From positions 2,542,001-2,606,000 of the forward strand of contig CBDBEN010000005.1 in assembly GCA_965204405.1 (NCBI GenBank): a stretch of DNA of 64,000 nucleotides. The letters are read 5' to 3'. The position numbers and the translations under genes were made by a program. The notes under the pieces are model-generated. The model worked only from the letters and a program-made list of their open reading frames with translations, did not search any database and was not told the origin of the DNA. Positions 25,736 through 34,695 of this stretch are shown here, piece after piece (within the stretch, counting starts at the first letter, position 1; the number at the start of each line of letters is the position of its first letter). Source of the stretch: JANQPX01 sp965204405 (GTDB lineage: Bacteria; Pseudomonadota; Alphaproteobacteria; Geminicoccales; Geminicoccaceae).

Positions 25736-27070
25736 ATGGCAAAAGACTGGAGTGATAAACAGCGCAATCTGGGTCGTTACGTGGCTAGCCGCCGCCAGGT
25801 GCTGAAAGGTGGTATTGCAGGCGCAGCAGCCTTGAGTGCTCCCGGCGCCGTCAACCGGGCAATGGCAGCTCCGGCCGATCCGCTACATTTTGTTGGCTGG
25901 CAATACAATCCGCAGATCGTTGCCGAGAATGTCGACACCTTCATGGGTCTCTACGACGAGAACGTGAACTACGAGCTGGTGCCAGGCGAGTATCATGCAG
26001 TGGTCGAGACCAAGCTGATCGCCGGTCAGCATATCGACATGATGTATTCGGAAGAAGACCGGATCGTCCGCTGGAATAGGGCAGGGTGGACGCGTTCGCT
26101 CGAAGGCTTGCCGGGTCTCGATGAGATCAAAGCCAACATGTACGACGTCAACGTCCACAACATGAAGTTGCCGGACGGTGGACTCGGTGGGCTGCCCTAT
26201 TACACCGGCTTCAATTCATTCGTCTGTAACCAGAAGCACCTCGACGCAGCCGGCCTCGAGCCGCCGGCTACTCTCGACGAACTGATGGATCAGTGTCGGA
26301 AGCTGAAGACCGACGGCGTCTCCGACCATCCCTATATCAGCGCCTGGGCGAAGCGGTGGCCGGATCTTTCCTGGAGCTTGTTCGCGCTCTGGTATGGTGA
26401 AGGCGCCAAGGTGTTTGACGAGAACCATGACCCGGTTTTCGACGATGCCTTCCGCAAGGTGCTGGAGATGCACCAGACCATGTACAAGGAGGAGCTGGTC
26501 GTTCCCGACATCATGACGTTGCAGGGCGAAGCGGTGCCGAACTTTGCGACGGGCAAGCACACCTATATGGTGGTGCATGAATATGACCAGAAAGTGTTCA
26601 ACACGCCGGATATGTCACAGATCGCTGGCGCCTGCCGCAACGCCCTGATGCCTGGCGCCACCCGCTCGACTTTCGTCTGGACTGCCGTTTATCAGATGGG
26701 CGCCAACCCGGTGGATGAGGCCCGTGCCTGGAATTTGATGCAGTTCTTCGGCGGCAAGGCGAGCGACGGCAAGTATCACGTCGCTACCCGCTGGGCGCTC
26801 GATTTCGGCCTCGGTACGCCGCACAAGGAGGTGATCGAGAGCGCCGAGGTGAAGGACGCGTTCTCCCAGTGGAAAGACATGGATGTCGCCACCCAGCAGC
26901 TTGAGACCGCCACCACGCGCGACGTCGCCAAGACCATGTGGTTCCCGGAATGGGACTGGTACATGATGGGCGAAGTTCAGGACTATATCCGCGGCGAGCG
27001 CTCCACAGACGAGGTGATCGACAACCTGCACGCCAAGGCGGTAGAGCTCAAACAGCTTTACCCCGAGTGA
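25736..27070 (+). CDS. ABC sugar transporter substrate-binding protein, Tat-exported
   Basis: A 444-residue family-1 extracellular solute-binding protein. It starts MAKDWSDKQR, with GGGAGG seven bases upstream. The twin-arginine motif SRRQVLKGG (residues 18-26) is followed by a hydrophobic, alanine-rich stretch and AMAAPAD, so it is probably exported folded through Tat, as several rhizobial binding proteins are. Mature regions such as GGLPYYTGFNSFVCN and FATGKHTYMVVHEYDQ fit the sugar/polyol-binding cluster. It heads an operon with the fused permease and ATPase. The ligand is unknown, but the downstream GMC oxidoreductases suggest a polyol or sugar. Confidence 0.88.
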   Translation: MAKDWSDKQRNLGRYVASRRQVLKGGIAGAAALSAPGAVNRAMAAPADPLHFVGWQYNPQIVAENVDTFMGLYDENVNYELVPGEYHAVVETKLIAGQHIDMMYSEEDRIVRWNRAGWTRSLEGLPGLDEIKANMYDVNVHNMKLPDGGLGGLPYYTGFNSFVCNQKHLDAAGLEPPATLDELMDQCRKLKTDGVSDHPYISAWAKRWPDLSWSLFALWYGEGAKVFDENHDPVFDDAFRKVLEMHQTMYKEELVVPDIMTLQGEAVPNFATGKHTYMVVHEYDQKVFNTPDMSQIAGACRNALMPGATRSTFVWTAVYQMGANPVDEARAWNLMQFFGGKASDGKYHVATRWALDFGLGTPHKEVIESAEVKDAFSQWKDMDVATQQLETATTRDVAKTMWFPEWDWYMMGEVQDYIRGERSTDEVIDNLHAKAVELKQLYPE

Positions 27071-27127
27071 TCTTTTCCGACCGGCGTGCCGCCCACCCTC
27101 CAGGTGGTGCGGTGCGCCGAAATCTTC

Positions 27128-29071
27128 ATGGCTGACATGTCGAAATCGATCAAACTCGGAGCAGAACATCCGCCTCCAGTTCAGAAGACTGGCGTCTCGC
27201 CGCTGCGTCTACCGTTTCTGCTGACCTTGCCGACACTCGTCGTAGTGTTTGTGATCTTCGGCATTCCGCTGATCTACGCGCTGGCGCTCAGCCTGCATCG
27301 CATCAACATGCTGACCCAGCAATGGATGTTTGTGGGTCTCGCCAACTATACGGACATTCTGCCCGACCTCGCCTTCATCGCCGCCTTCGGGCGGACCGCA
27401 TATTTTGCATTTGTGACGGTGTTGGGGGGGCTGTTGCTTGGGATGGCGATGGCGCTGGTATTGAACCTGAGTTTCCCCGGTCGGAACGTCTTGCGCAGCA
27501 TCGTGCTGGTGCCCTGGGCAATGGCGCCTGTTGCCGTCGGCGTGCTCTGGAGTTGGATGTTCAATGGCGAATATGGCACGCTGAATGCCATTCTGTTCGA
27601 CCTCGGTTTCATCGAAAAGCCGGTTCATTGGCTGGGCAATGGTACCGTCGCCTTCAACCTCGTCGCTCTCGTGCATATTTGGAATCAGGCGCCGCTCGCC
27701 ACGCTCCTGATCCTGGCCGGACTGCAGTCAATGCCGGAGAATTTGCACCGCGCCGCCCGGATCGACGGTGCTGGTGCGTTCCGCCGTTTCTTCAGCATCA
27801 CGCTCCCCTGGCTGCGTCCGATGCTGCTGCTGATCATGATTCTCACCACGATCAACTCGATCATGGCGTTTGACCTCTTCTGGATCATGACCAAGGGAGG
27901 CCCCGGCAGCGCCACCACCGTCTTTTCTTGGATGGGCTACGCTTATGCCTACCAGTTTTTCAAATTCGGCGAAGGGGCGGCTATTCTCTTTATGTTGACT
28001 ATACTCTGCCTGATCCTGGCCTGGATTTATTTGCGACTTTTCTTTCCGACCGTGATGCGGCGGGAAGCCGTTGAGCCTGGTGGCGCTGCCACCCTTGCTT
28101 CGACCCTGGTCAATCGGATCAGCGCTGCGGGCGCCGATGCCCGCACCCGCTTCGAACGTATATCATCGCCAGTTCGCCGGCGTTTCTTGTCCAGCCAGAC
28201 GCGTCGCGTCCTTGGGTGGGCAGGTGTAGGAGTAGCAGCACTACTGATCTTTCTCTGGTCGTTCGCGCCGTTTGTCTGGCTGGTGTTGATGAGCCTGTCG
28301 CCGCCGGCTGATCTGGTGCGCAGCCCGCCGACCATGGTGCCGAACGGCCTTACGCTCGAGAATTATCGCTTCGTGCTCTTCCCGGGAGGTGTCGAGGACG
28401 GCCAATCCAGCATCCAGGCAACCCGCGTGCCCTATGCCATTTGGAACAGCCTGATCGTCGCCATCTCCGTGACCATCATCAATCTGGTGCTCGGTGCGCT
28501 CGCCGGATACGCCTATGCCCGCCACGCTGCCCACAGCCGGCTGATGAACGGCACGCTCTGGGGCCTGATGATGACCAGGATGACGCCCAGCCTGGCTCTG
28601 ATCCTGCCGTTTTTCATGATGTTCAAGGCCTTCGGCATTCTGGATACCAGGACCGCTCTGGTGATCGCCTATTGCAGCCTTATCCTGCCGCTCTCGACCT
28701 GGATGATGAAAGGCTATTTCGAGGGGCTGCCGCCGAACCTCGAACGGGCCGCCCTGGTTGACGGGTGTACCCGCTTGCAGGCCATCTGGAAGGTGATCGC
28801 CCCGGTGGCGCGTCCCGGCATCGTCGCCGCCGGGATCTTTTGTTTCTTGGTGAGCTGGAATGAGTTCATCTTCGCGCTGATCCTGACCGGCACGCCCAAG
28901 GCCCAGACCATCCCTGTGGTGATCGCAGGCTTTTTGGTCCAGCTCCGTTTTTATGACTATGGCCCGATGTTTGCCGCCAGCGTCTTGGCGGTCATTCCGC
29001 CGGTGGTGATCGCGCTTGCATTCCAGCGTTATCTCGTGCGCGGCATGCTTTCTGGTTCGCTCAAGGGATAG
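27128..29071 (+). CDS. Fused MalF-MalG-type ABC permease
   Basis: A 647-residue protein that joins two complete inner-membrane permease subunits. The first half (to about residue 300) is MalF-like with six helices and an EAA loop at about residue 204 (ENLHRAARIDGAGAF). A charged, Arg-rich linker follows at about 304-355. The second half from about 360 is MalG-like, with an EAA loop at about 536 (PNLERAALVDGCTRL). The usual arrangement is two adjacent genes. The single chain is continuous, and neither half shows internal stops. Start ATG 27128 is preferred, though its ribosome site is weak. It should pair with the ATPase encoded next. Confidence 0.88.
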   Translation: MADMSKSIKLGAEHPPPVQKTGVSPLRLPFLLTLPTLVVVFVIFGIPLIYALALSLHRINMLTQQWMFVGLANYTDILPDLAFIAAFGRTAYFAFVTVLGGLLLGMAMALVLNLSFPGRNVLRSIVLVPWAMAPVAVGVLWSWMFNGEYGTLNAILFDLGFIEKPVHWLGNGTVAFNLVALVHIWNQAPLATLLILAGLQSMPENLHRAARIDGAGAFRRFFSITLPWLRPMLLLIMILTTINSIMAFDLFWIMTKGGPGSATTVFSWMGYAYAYQFFKFGEGAAILFMLTILCLILAWIYLRLFFPTVMRREAVEPGGAATLASTLVNRISAAGADARTRFERISSPVRRRFLSSQTRRVLGWAGVGVAALLIFLWSFAPFVWLVLMSLSPPADLVRSPPTMVPNGLTLENYRFVLFPGGVEDGQSSIQATRVPYAIWNSLIVAISVTIINLVLGALAGYAYARHAAHSRLMNGTLWGLMMTRMTPSLALILPFFMMFKAFGILDTRTALVIAYCSLILPLSTWMMKGYFEGLPPNLERAALVDGCTRLQAIWKVIAPVARPGIVAAGIFCFLVSWNEFIFALILTGTPKAQTIPVVIAGFLVQLRFYDYGPMFAASVLAVIPPVVIALAFQRYLVRGMLSGSLKG

Positions 29072-29081
29072 GGAGGCGATT

Positions 29082-30173
29082 GTGGCAAGTGTCACTCTTG
29101 AGCGACTTACAAAAAAATTCGGCGAGGTGCGTGCGGTCGATGGCCTCGACATCAGGATCGACGATGGTGAGTTGCTGACACTGCTCGGGCCCAGCGGTTG
29201 CGGCAAGAGCACCGCACTCGCTTGCATCGCCGGGCTCGAACGGCCAAGCGGCGGACAAATCACCTTCGATGGTGAGAACGTTACCGATCTGGAACCGCAC
29301 CAGCGCAATATTGCCATGGTGTTTCAGGACTATGCCCTCTACCCGCATATGAGTGTCGGGGACAACATGGCCTTTGGACTGAAACAGCAGCGGATCGATA
29401 GTGCCACCATCGCGCGGCAGGTAGGAACTGCAGCGGAGATGCTCGATCTCGGTCCCCTGCTGGAACGGCGGCCGGCGGAGCTTTCCGGAGGGCAACGTCA
29501 GCGGGTTGCAGTCGGCCGTGCTGTCGTCCGCAATCCCGCCGTTTTATTGATGGACGAACCGCTTTCCAACCTTGATGCTGGGCTGCGCGTTAAGACCCGG
29601 ACCGAGATCAAGCGTTTGCAGCGGGATCTCGCCACCACCGCGATCTTTGTCACCCATGATCAGGAAGAGGCGATGGTGCTCGCCGACCGTGTCGCGGTGA
29701 TGCGTGATGGTCGCCTACAGCAGATCGGGCCGCCGATGGAGATTTTCCGACGGCCGAATAATCTGTTCGTTGCATCTTTCATCGGCTCGCCAGCGATGAA
29801 TTTCCTGGCAGCACGCCTGCAGCGGGAGGACGGTGTCCTCAAGGCTAAACTCGATAGCGAAACCTTGAATCTACCGCTGACCGCGGTGGATGAAGCGTCG
29901 CTTGCTCGGTTGGATCACCCGTTCGACGTTTTGCTCGGTATCCGCCCGACCGATCTTCTGGCGGTAACGGAGCGCGATGTCACGCTTGCCGGCGAGGTCT
30001 TCCTGGTCGAACCTGTGGGGCCGGTCACCTATGTCGACGTCGATGTCGGTGGGATTGCGCTGAAGGCGGTGGTTGACCCCGACGCCGCACCGACCATCGG
30101 TGAGAAGATCAGCCTGAGCTGCACCGCCACACGTGTGCACCTGTTCGATCGTGAGAGCGAAATCCGGCTTTAG
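29082..30173 (+). CDS. ABC sugar transporter ATPase (MalK/UgpC type)
   Basis: A 363-residue ATPase starting at GTG 29082, with GGGAGG six bases upstream. Walker A is GPSGCGKST, the Q-loop is in VFQDYALYPHM, the signature is LSGGQRQRV, Walker B is LLMDEPLS, and the H-loop is VTHDQ. A C-terminal TOBE/OB-fold regulatory domain (from about residue 240, FIGSPAMNF) is typical of MalK-like proteins. It begins 10 bp after the fused permease and energises it. Confidence 0.94.
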   Translation: MASVTLERLTKKFGEVRAVDGLDIRIDDGELLTLLGPSGCGKSTALACIAGLERPSGGQITFDGENVTDLEPHQRNIAMVFQDYALYPHMSVGDNMAFGLKQQRIDSATIARQVGTAAEMLDLGPLLERRPAELSGGQRQRVAVGRAVVRNPAVLLMDEPLSNLDAGLRVKTRTEIKRLQRDLATTAIFVTHDQEEAMVLADRVAVMRDGRLQQIGPPMEIFRRPNNLFVASFIGSPAMNFLAARLQREDGVLKAKLDSETLNLPLTAVDEASLARLDHPFDVLLGIRPTDLLAVTERDVTLAGEVFLVEPVGPVTYVDVDVGGIALKAVVDPDAAPTIGEKISLSCTATRVHLFDRESEIRL

Positions 30174-30182
30174 GGGGGAGTG

Positions 30183-30623
30183 ATGACGCTTGGTGAGTTG
30201 GTCGATCTGATGCTGCCGGGGGATGACCTGTTCCCGGCGGCTTCCGCCGTCGGTGTCCATGGGCTGCTGCGTCAGAGACTGAGTGAGATCGGTGGCCATG
30301 CCGCACTCTCGACTCTGGCAAAGGCAAGCGGGCAGGGCGGTGTCAACGCGCTGGCCGATCTGAAAAAAAACCAGCCGGACCTGTTCGCCAAGCTGAGGTC
30401 GGTGGTGTTCCTCACCTATTACGAGATGCCGGAGGTGCAGGACGCGATCCGCAAGCTCGGGCATCGCTACAACGCCGAGCCATTGCCCAAGGGTTACGCG
30501 ATGGGCCGGTTCGATCCAGGTGCCGACACGCCAGCACATGGTCGCGGCCGCTACGTCAAAACGGAGGACGTCAAACGTCTCGATCTCTCCAGGCTCGACT
30601 TTCTGGAAGAGCGGCATGGCTAG
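30183..30623 (+). CDS. Gluconate 2-dehydrogenase subunit 3-like protein, no Tat signal
   Basis: A 146-residue protein (ATG 30183, preceded by a G-rich ribosome site) resembling the small subunit of gluconate/FAD-sugar dehydrogenases. It has LVDLMLPGDDLFPAAS near the start, LAKASGQGGVNALADLK, and VVFLTYYEMPEVQDAIRKLGH in the centre (cited by position, about residues 78-98). Many members begin with a Tat signal that carries the flavoprotein partner to the periplasm. This one has none and starts directly in the domain, so the complex is probably cytoplasmic. It overlaps the GMC gene by 8 bp, supporting it as that enzyme's partner. Confidence 0.8.
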   Translation: MTLGELVDLMLPGDDLFPAASAVGVHGLLRQRLSEIGGHAALSTLAKASGQGGVNALADLKKNQPDLFAKLRSVVFLTYYEMPEVQDAIRKLGHRYNAEPLPKGYAMGRFDPGADTPAHGRGRYVKTEDVKRLDLSRLDFLEERHG

Positions 30624-32253
30624 TTCTCACGCCAAAAACCACCGTCACGCGGATGTCTTGGTAATTGGCGCTGGCGCCTCCGGTGCAATCTCGTCGCTCG
30701 TTCTGGCCGAAGCCGGTCTCGATGTCGTCTGCCTCGAACAGGGCGGTTGGGTTGCGTCGGAAGATCACCCGCACTTCAGCAGCGATTGGGAATGGCAAAA
30801 GCAGAAACGCTGGCACAGTGATATCAACACCCGCCAGAACGCCGCCGACTACCCAGTCGAAACCGGCTCGTCGAATGTCCTGATGTGGAACGCGGTTGGT
30901 GGTTCGACCAACATCTATGGCGCCCTTTGGCCACGTTTCCGTCCGTCGGATTTTCGCAAAGGCGTAGAGCACGGTCTCGCCCCGGACTGGCCGATATCCT
31001 ACGAGGATCTCGCTCCTTTTTACGAAGCATCCGACAAGTTGATCGGGGTCAGCGGGCTTGCCGGCAATCCCGCCATGCCGCCGCACAACGCCTATCCGAC
31101 GCCGCAACTGCCCCTTAGAAAGTCGAGCCGGTGCCTGGCCCAAGCATTCGATCGGCTGGGTTGGCATTGGTGGCCGCTGCCTGCCGGCGTGATCTCCGAG
31201 GATTATGATGGTCGGCCCGGCTGTAATGGTTGTGGCGGCTGCACGGCGGGTTGCGCCCGCGGCTCGATGAGCAAGTTCTCGCTGTCGGTCTGGCCGAAGG
31301 CGCTCGCGGCCGGTGTCGACCTTCATCCCCATGCCCGGGTCGAGCGCATTGAGCGGGGAAAAGATGGCCGCGTCACGGGCGCCGTCTATGTCGATCGCAT
31401 GTCCGGCCTTCGGTCCGAGCAGACCGCCGACGTGGTGATCCTCGCCGGCAACGGCGTCGGCACGCCCTGGCTGCTGCTCACCTCGGACAACCTCGCCAAC
31501 AGCTCTGATCAGGTCGGCCGCAATCTGATGCACCACACACTGACCGCCTGCGATATCTGGGTCGACGCACCGATGGAAACCCACATGGGCTATGTCGGTT
31601 CGCTCATCGGCATGGAGTTTGCCGAGACCGACACGTCGCGCGGGTTCGTCAATGGCTTCAACTTCAACTGCGCCGCCACCGGCCATGCCGGCGGGCAGAG
31701 CCTCGGCATGATCACGCCGAAGGCAGCGCCCCTGGGCGATGATCATCACCGCTGGTTCCGGGAGCGCTTCAGCCGTGGCTTCGGCGTTTTCGCGATTGGC
31801 GATGATCTTCCGCAGGCAACCAACCGCATCACCCTTTCCGAGACCCAGGTGGATCGGGACGGCCTGCCTGCGCCGAAGCTGCACCACGAGCCCCATGAAA
31901 ACGATTGGCGGATGATGCGCTACCAGCTGGAACGCCTGGAAGAGATCGCCAAGGCGTCTGATGCCGTCGAGTATCACCTGCACGACTATTGCAAGGACGG
32001 TGCCTACCGGACACCTGCCTGGCATCTCCTCGGTACCTGCCGGATGGGTGCGGATCCGGAGATGTCGGTGATCAATGGCTGGAATCAGAGCTGGGACGTG
32101 CCCAATCTCTACATCGTCGACGGCTCGGCTTTCGCAACCGGCGGCGTGGTCAACCCGACCTCGACGGTCTGCGCCATGGCGCTGCGCGCCGCCGAACATC
32201 TGCGCGATCAGTTCACCGATCTCAGGCGAGCGACAATCACCAGGGCGGCATGA
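30616..32253 (+). CDS. GMC-family FAD oxidoreductase with cysteine cluster
   Basis: A 545-residue flavoprotein. The FAD-binding GxGxxG is VIGAGASGA at about residues 16-24, and VGGSTNIYGAL is the second GMC signature. The catalytic pair is His in WHLLGTCRMG and Asn in VVNPTSTV. Four cysteines at about 203, 206, 209 and 213 (CNGCGGCTAGC) form a cluster like that of FAD-glucose and gluconate dehydrogenases, where it holds an iron-sulfur centre that passes electrons on. No signal peptide is present. Together with the subunit-3-like protein it probably oxidises a sugar, sugar acid or polyol imported by the adjacent ABC system. The physiological electron acceptor is not encoded beside it. Confidence 0.88.
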   Translation: MASSHAKNHRHADVLVIGAGASGAISSLVLAEAGLDVVCLEQGGWVASEDHPHFSSDWEWQKQKRWHSDINTRQNAADYPVETGSSNVLMWNAVGGSTNIYGALWPRFRPSDFRKGVEHGLAPDWPISYEDLAPFYEASDKLIGVSGLAGNPAMPPHNAYPTPQLPLRKSSRCLAQAFDRLGWHWWPLPAGVISEDYDGRPGCNGCGGCTAGCARGSMSKFSLSVWPKALAAGVDLHPHARVERIERGKDGRVTGAVYVDRMSGLRSEQTADVVILAGNGVGTPWLLLTSDNLANSSDQVGRNLMHHTLTACDIWVDAPMETHMGYVGSLIGMEFAETDTSRGFVNGFNFNCAATGHAGGQSLGMITPKAAPLGDDHHRWFRERFSRGFGVFAIGDDLPQATNRITLSETQVDRDGLPAPKLHHEPHENDWRMMRYQLERLEEIAKASDAVEYHLHDYCKDGAYRTPAWHLLGTCRMGADPEMSVINGWNQSWDVPNLYIVDGSAFATGGVVNPTSTVCAMALRAAEHLRDQFTDLRRATITRAA

Positions 32254-32257
32254 GGTG

Positions 32258-33872
32258 ATGGAGGCGGAAAGGTTCGATTACGTGATCTGCGGCGCAGGCT
32301 CGGCCGGCTGCGTTCTCGCCAATCGGCTCTCAGCCGATCCTGCCAACCGGGTGCTCTTGCTTGAAGCGGGTGGCTCCGACAACACGCCGCTGGTGCGAAT
32401 TCCAGCAGCCGAGATCCGGGCAATCATGAACTCGGGCCTGAACTGGAAATATCAAAGCCAGCCTGATCCATCGCTTGGCGGCCGCGCCGATATGTGGCCG
32501 GGCGGCAAGGTGCTTGGCGGCTCCAGCTCGATCAATGGCATGGTTTATCTGCGTGGCCAGCGTGAGGACTATGACGGCTGGGCGGCGAGCCTCGGCAACA
32601 CAGGGGTCTGGAGCTACACGGACGTGCTTCCCTACTTCAAGCGCATGGAGAGCAACGCGTTTGGCGCGAGCGACTATCACGGGAGCGACGGGCCACTCAC
32701 CGCGTCCCATGTCGCCACGCCGCATCCTCTCGCCGCTACGTTCATCGAGGCGGGCCAGGAACTAGGCTACCCCTTCAACCCCGACTTCAACGGTGAGCGT
32801 CAGGAAGGTGTGGGTCCAAGCCAGGGCTCGATCCGCCATGGTCGGCGCCACAACACCGGACGCGCTTTTCTGGCACCGGTGCGTAGCCGCGCCAATCTAG
32901 AGGTGCGCACCCAAGCCCATATCGATCGTGTCCTCTTCGATGGCAAGCAGGCGATCGCCGTCCGCTACCAGCGCCATGGCGAATGGCATGAGGCAAGAGG
33001 CGGGGAGATCATTCTCGCCTGCGGCAGCCTGTCGTCGCCCGCCGTCTTGATGCGCTCAGGCGTCGGGCCGGGCGACCATCTGCGCGAGCATGGGATCGAC
33101 GTAGCCCTGAACCTTCCCGGTGTAGGCCAAAACCTGCAGGAGCATCCGATCGTCTGGGTGTCGGGCTATGTCGATGTCAGCACCTACAACACCGAGGTTA
33201 GGCCGCATCATTTTGTGAAACACGGTCTGAGCTGGCTATTGTTCGGCAGCGGTCCCGGCCGCTTCGCCGATTACCCAGGCCTGCGCCTTCATCCGTACCC
33301 GCCCAAGTGAAGAGGCCCGCCCAGACGTCCAGCTGCAGTTCGTACCCACAGGGTACAAGCTGGTGCCGGAAGGTCTTCTCCTGATGGACCGGCCGGCGAT
33401 CACCATCCTGGTCAATGTTTGCCGGCCTGCAAGCCGGAGTGCGCTTCGCCTTGCTTCGAAGGATCCCAAAGCTCAGCCCCTAATCTTCTCCAATCTTCTC
33501 GGCGAAGACGACGATGTCGAACGCATGGTCGCCGGGTGCCGGGCAGCACGTGCGATCTTTGAAACGAAAGCCTTTGGATCACACTATCAGGGGCCATGTC
33601 TGCCCAATGGCGATGTCCAGACCGATAGCGATTTAAAAAGCTATATCCGCGCCGGTACCGGCCCTGCCTATCACCCCGTCGGCACTTGCAAGATGGGCAG
33701 GGACAAGATGTCCGTCGTTGACGATCGCCTGCGGGTGCGAGGCGTAAACCGCCTTCGCGTGGTCGACGCTTCGATCATGCCGATCGTAACGAGCGCCAAC
33801 ACCAACGCACCGACCATCATGATTGGCGAAAAGGCCTCGGACATGATCCTGGAGGATCAGAAAACTCACTGA
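32258..33872 (+). pseudogene. Second GMC oxidoreductase, choline-dehydrogenase type, frameshifted
   Basis: The gene starts MEAERFDYVICGAGSAG and follows the GMC fold through GGKVLGGSSSINGMVYLRG, SPAVLMRSGVGPG and VGQNLQEHPI. In the original frame it then runs into a stop at 33310. The correct continuation is one frame over: SPITQACAFIRTRPSEEARPD, then FVPTGYKLVPEG, and the end, YHPVGTCKMG and TSANTNAPTIMIGEKASDMI. The shift is explained by one extra C in the CCC run at 33254-33256. Without it the protein would be about 537 residues, full length for BetA/alcohol dehydrogenase-type GMC enzymes. Either a recent inactivation or a sequencing error. Confidence 0.85.
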
Positions 33873-33940
33873 TTGGTATCTTTTCAACAAATTGAGCCGA
33901 TGATTAAGGCCGATTACTTGTCAGCATAAAAAGATCGAGG

Positions 33941-33957
33941 CGGACGGGAAACGTCCG
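33941..33957. terminator. Short stem-loop after the GMC genes
   Basis: CGGACG (33941-33946) and CGTCCG (33952-33957) form a 6-bp GC-rich stem with a GGAAA loop, 69 bases after the last GMC stop. There is no T-run, so if it ends transcription it is an atypical terminator. Confidence 0.3.
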
Positions 33958-34093
33958 GGTCGAACAGGTAGAGCGGACTTGGGCGATGGTTGAAGGACTG
34001 GGGGGCAGGTTGGAGGTCGTGATGCAGGGGATGTCGACAGTGATCGCTTAACTTCGCTCTTGTTTTGAGCAACCCAGCTTACCAGAGAGTATC

Positions 34094-34495
34094 CTACTCA
34101 GGCGGGGTAATACCGATCCTTAGATGGTCTCGTATGGTGTTCAGCTTCGGGCTGAGATCGGGGTCTATGTCTCGCATTTCTAGAGAAAGAGCGATTGAGT
34201 GGTTTTCGAGAACCGGAGCAAGAAAGAGCTTGGCGGCTTTAAAGATCTCCGCTGTTGCGGCCTTCCGTGTCGCGAAGTCCCGCCCACCCCGAAGACGTAC
34301 CGAGAGATCGATGAAGCCGTGAGCGGGATCGCCATCTGCAATCGCAACATGATCGGCCCGAATAGCGCGCACTCTCACCCCTGCAAGAGGAAACACATCA
34401 GTCCTGACACTGGCATCGCGGATCACCGCACAAAAGGCAGTCATATCAACGACGCCTTCCAGATTACCTGAATATTCGATGGAGATATGCGGCAA
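34094..34495 (-). CDS. 5-carboxymethyl-2-hydroxymuconate isomerase-like tautomerase
   Basis: About 133 residues. Reading from TTG at 34495 gives MPHISIEYSGNLEG, which places proline directly after the initiator; tautomerase-superfamily enzymes use that N-terminal proline as catalytic base. Longer ATG starts at 34504 and 34582 would bury it, so TTG is preferred, with GGGA about ten bases upstream. Further family segments are VRVRAIRADHVAIADGDP and FIDLSVRLRGGRD. The CHMI family (HpcD) acts in homoprotocatechuate degradation, but no other genes of that pathway are present, so the in vivo substrate is open. Confidence 0.8.
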   Translation of the reverse strand: MPHISIEYSGNLEGVVDMTAFCAVIRDASVRTDVFPLAGVRVRAIRADHVAIADGDPAHGFIDLSVRLRGGRDFATRKAATAEIFKAAKLFLAPVLENHSIALSLEMRDIDPDLSPKLNTIRDHLRIGITPPE

Positions 34496-34695
34496 CGGCG
34501 ACATTCCCAAAGCTCGATCTGCCAATACGTTATTGAAATTCAGCGCATTGTCAAAGGCTGAACGGCAGTTTTGCTCGCTCATGGCTATTGCATGAGCTTA
34601 TCGACGCCAGGTACTGGATCAGGCCTCTATCTTTCCGCTCCTGCTATCAGAACTCATAGCTTCCCATGGAAGCTTCTCGAACACTCAGAGCACCT

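Noticed and set aside
28241..29317. A 358-codon reverse-strand frame opposite permease and ATPase
   Set aside because: Composition is His/Gln/Arg-rich with no family match. It is a shadow of the two ABC genes.
30571..32199. A 542-codon reverse-strand frame opposite the GMC gene
   Set aside because: It lies fully antisense to a clear GMC oxidoreductase with intact motifs and shows no domain of its own.
34658..34674. AGCTTCC-CAT-GGAAGCT stem-loop after the adhesin stop as a terminator
   Set aside because: A 7-bp perfect stem is present, but it has low stability, a three-base loop and no T-run in the gene's direction.
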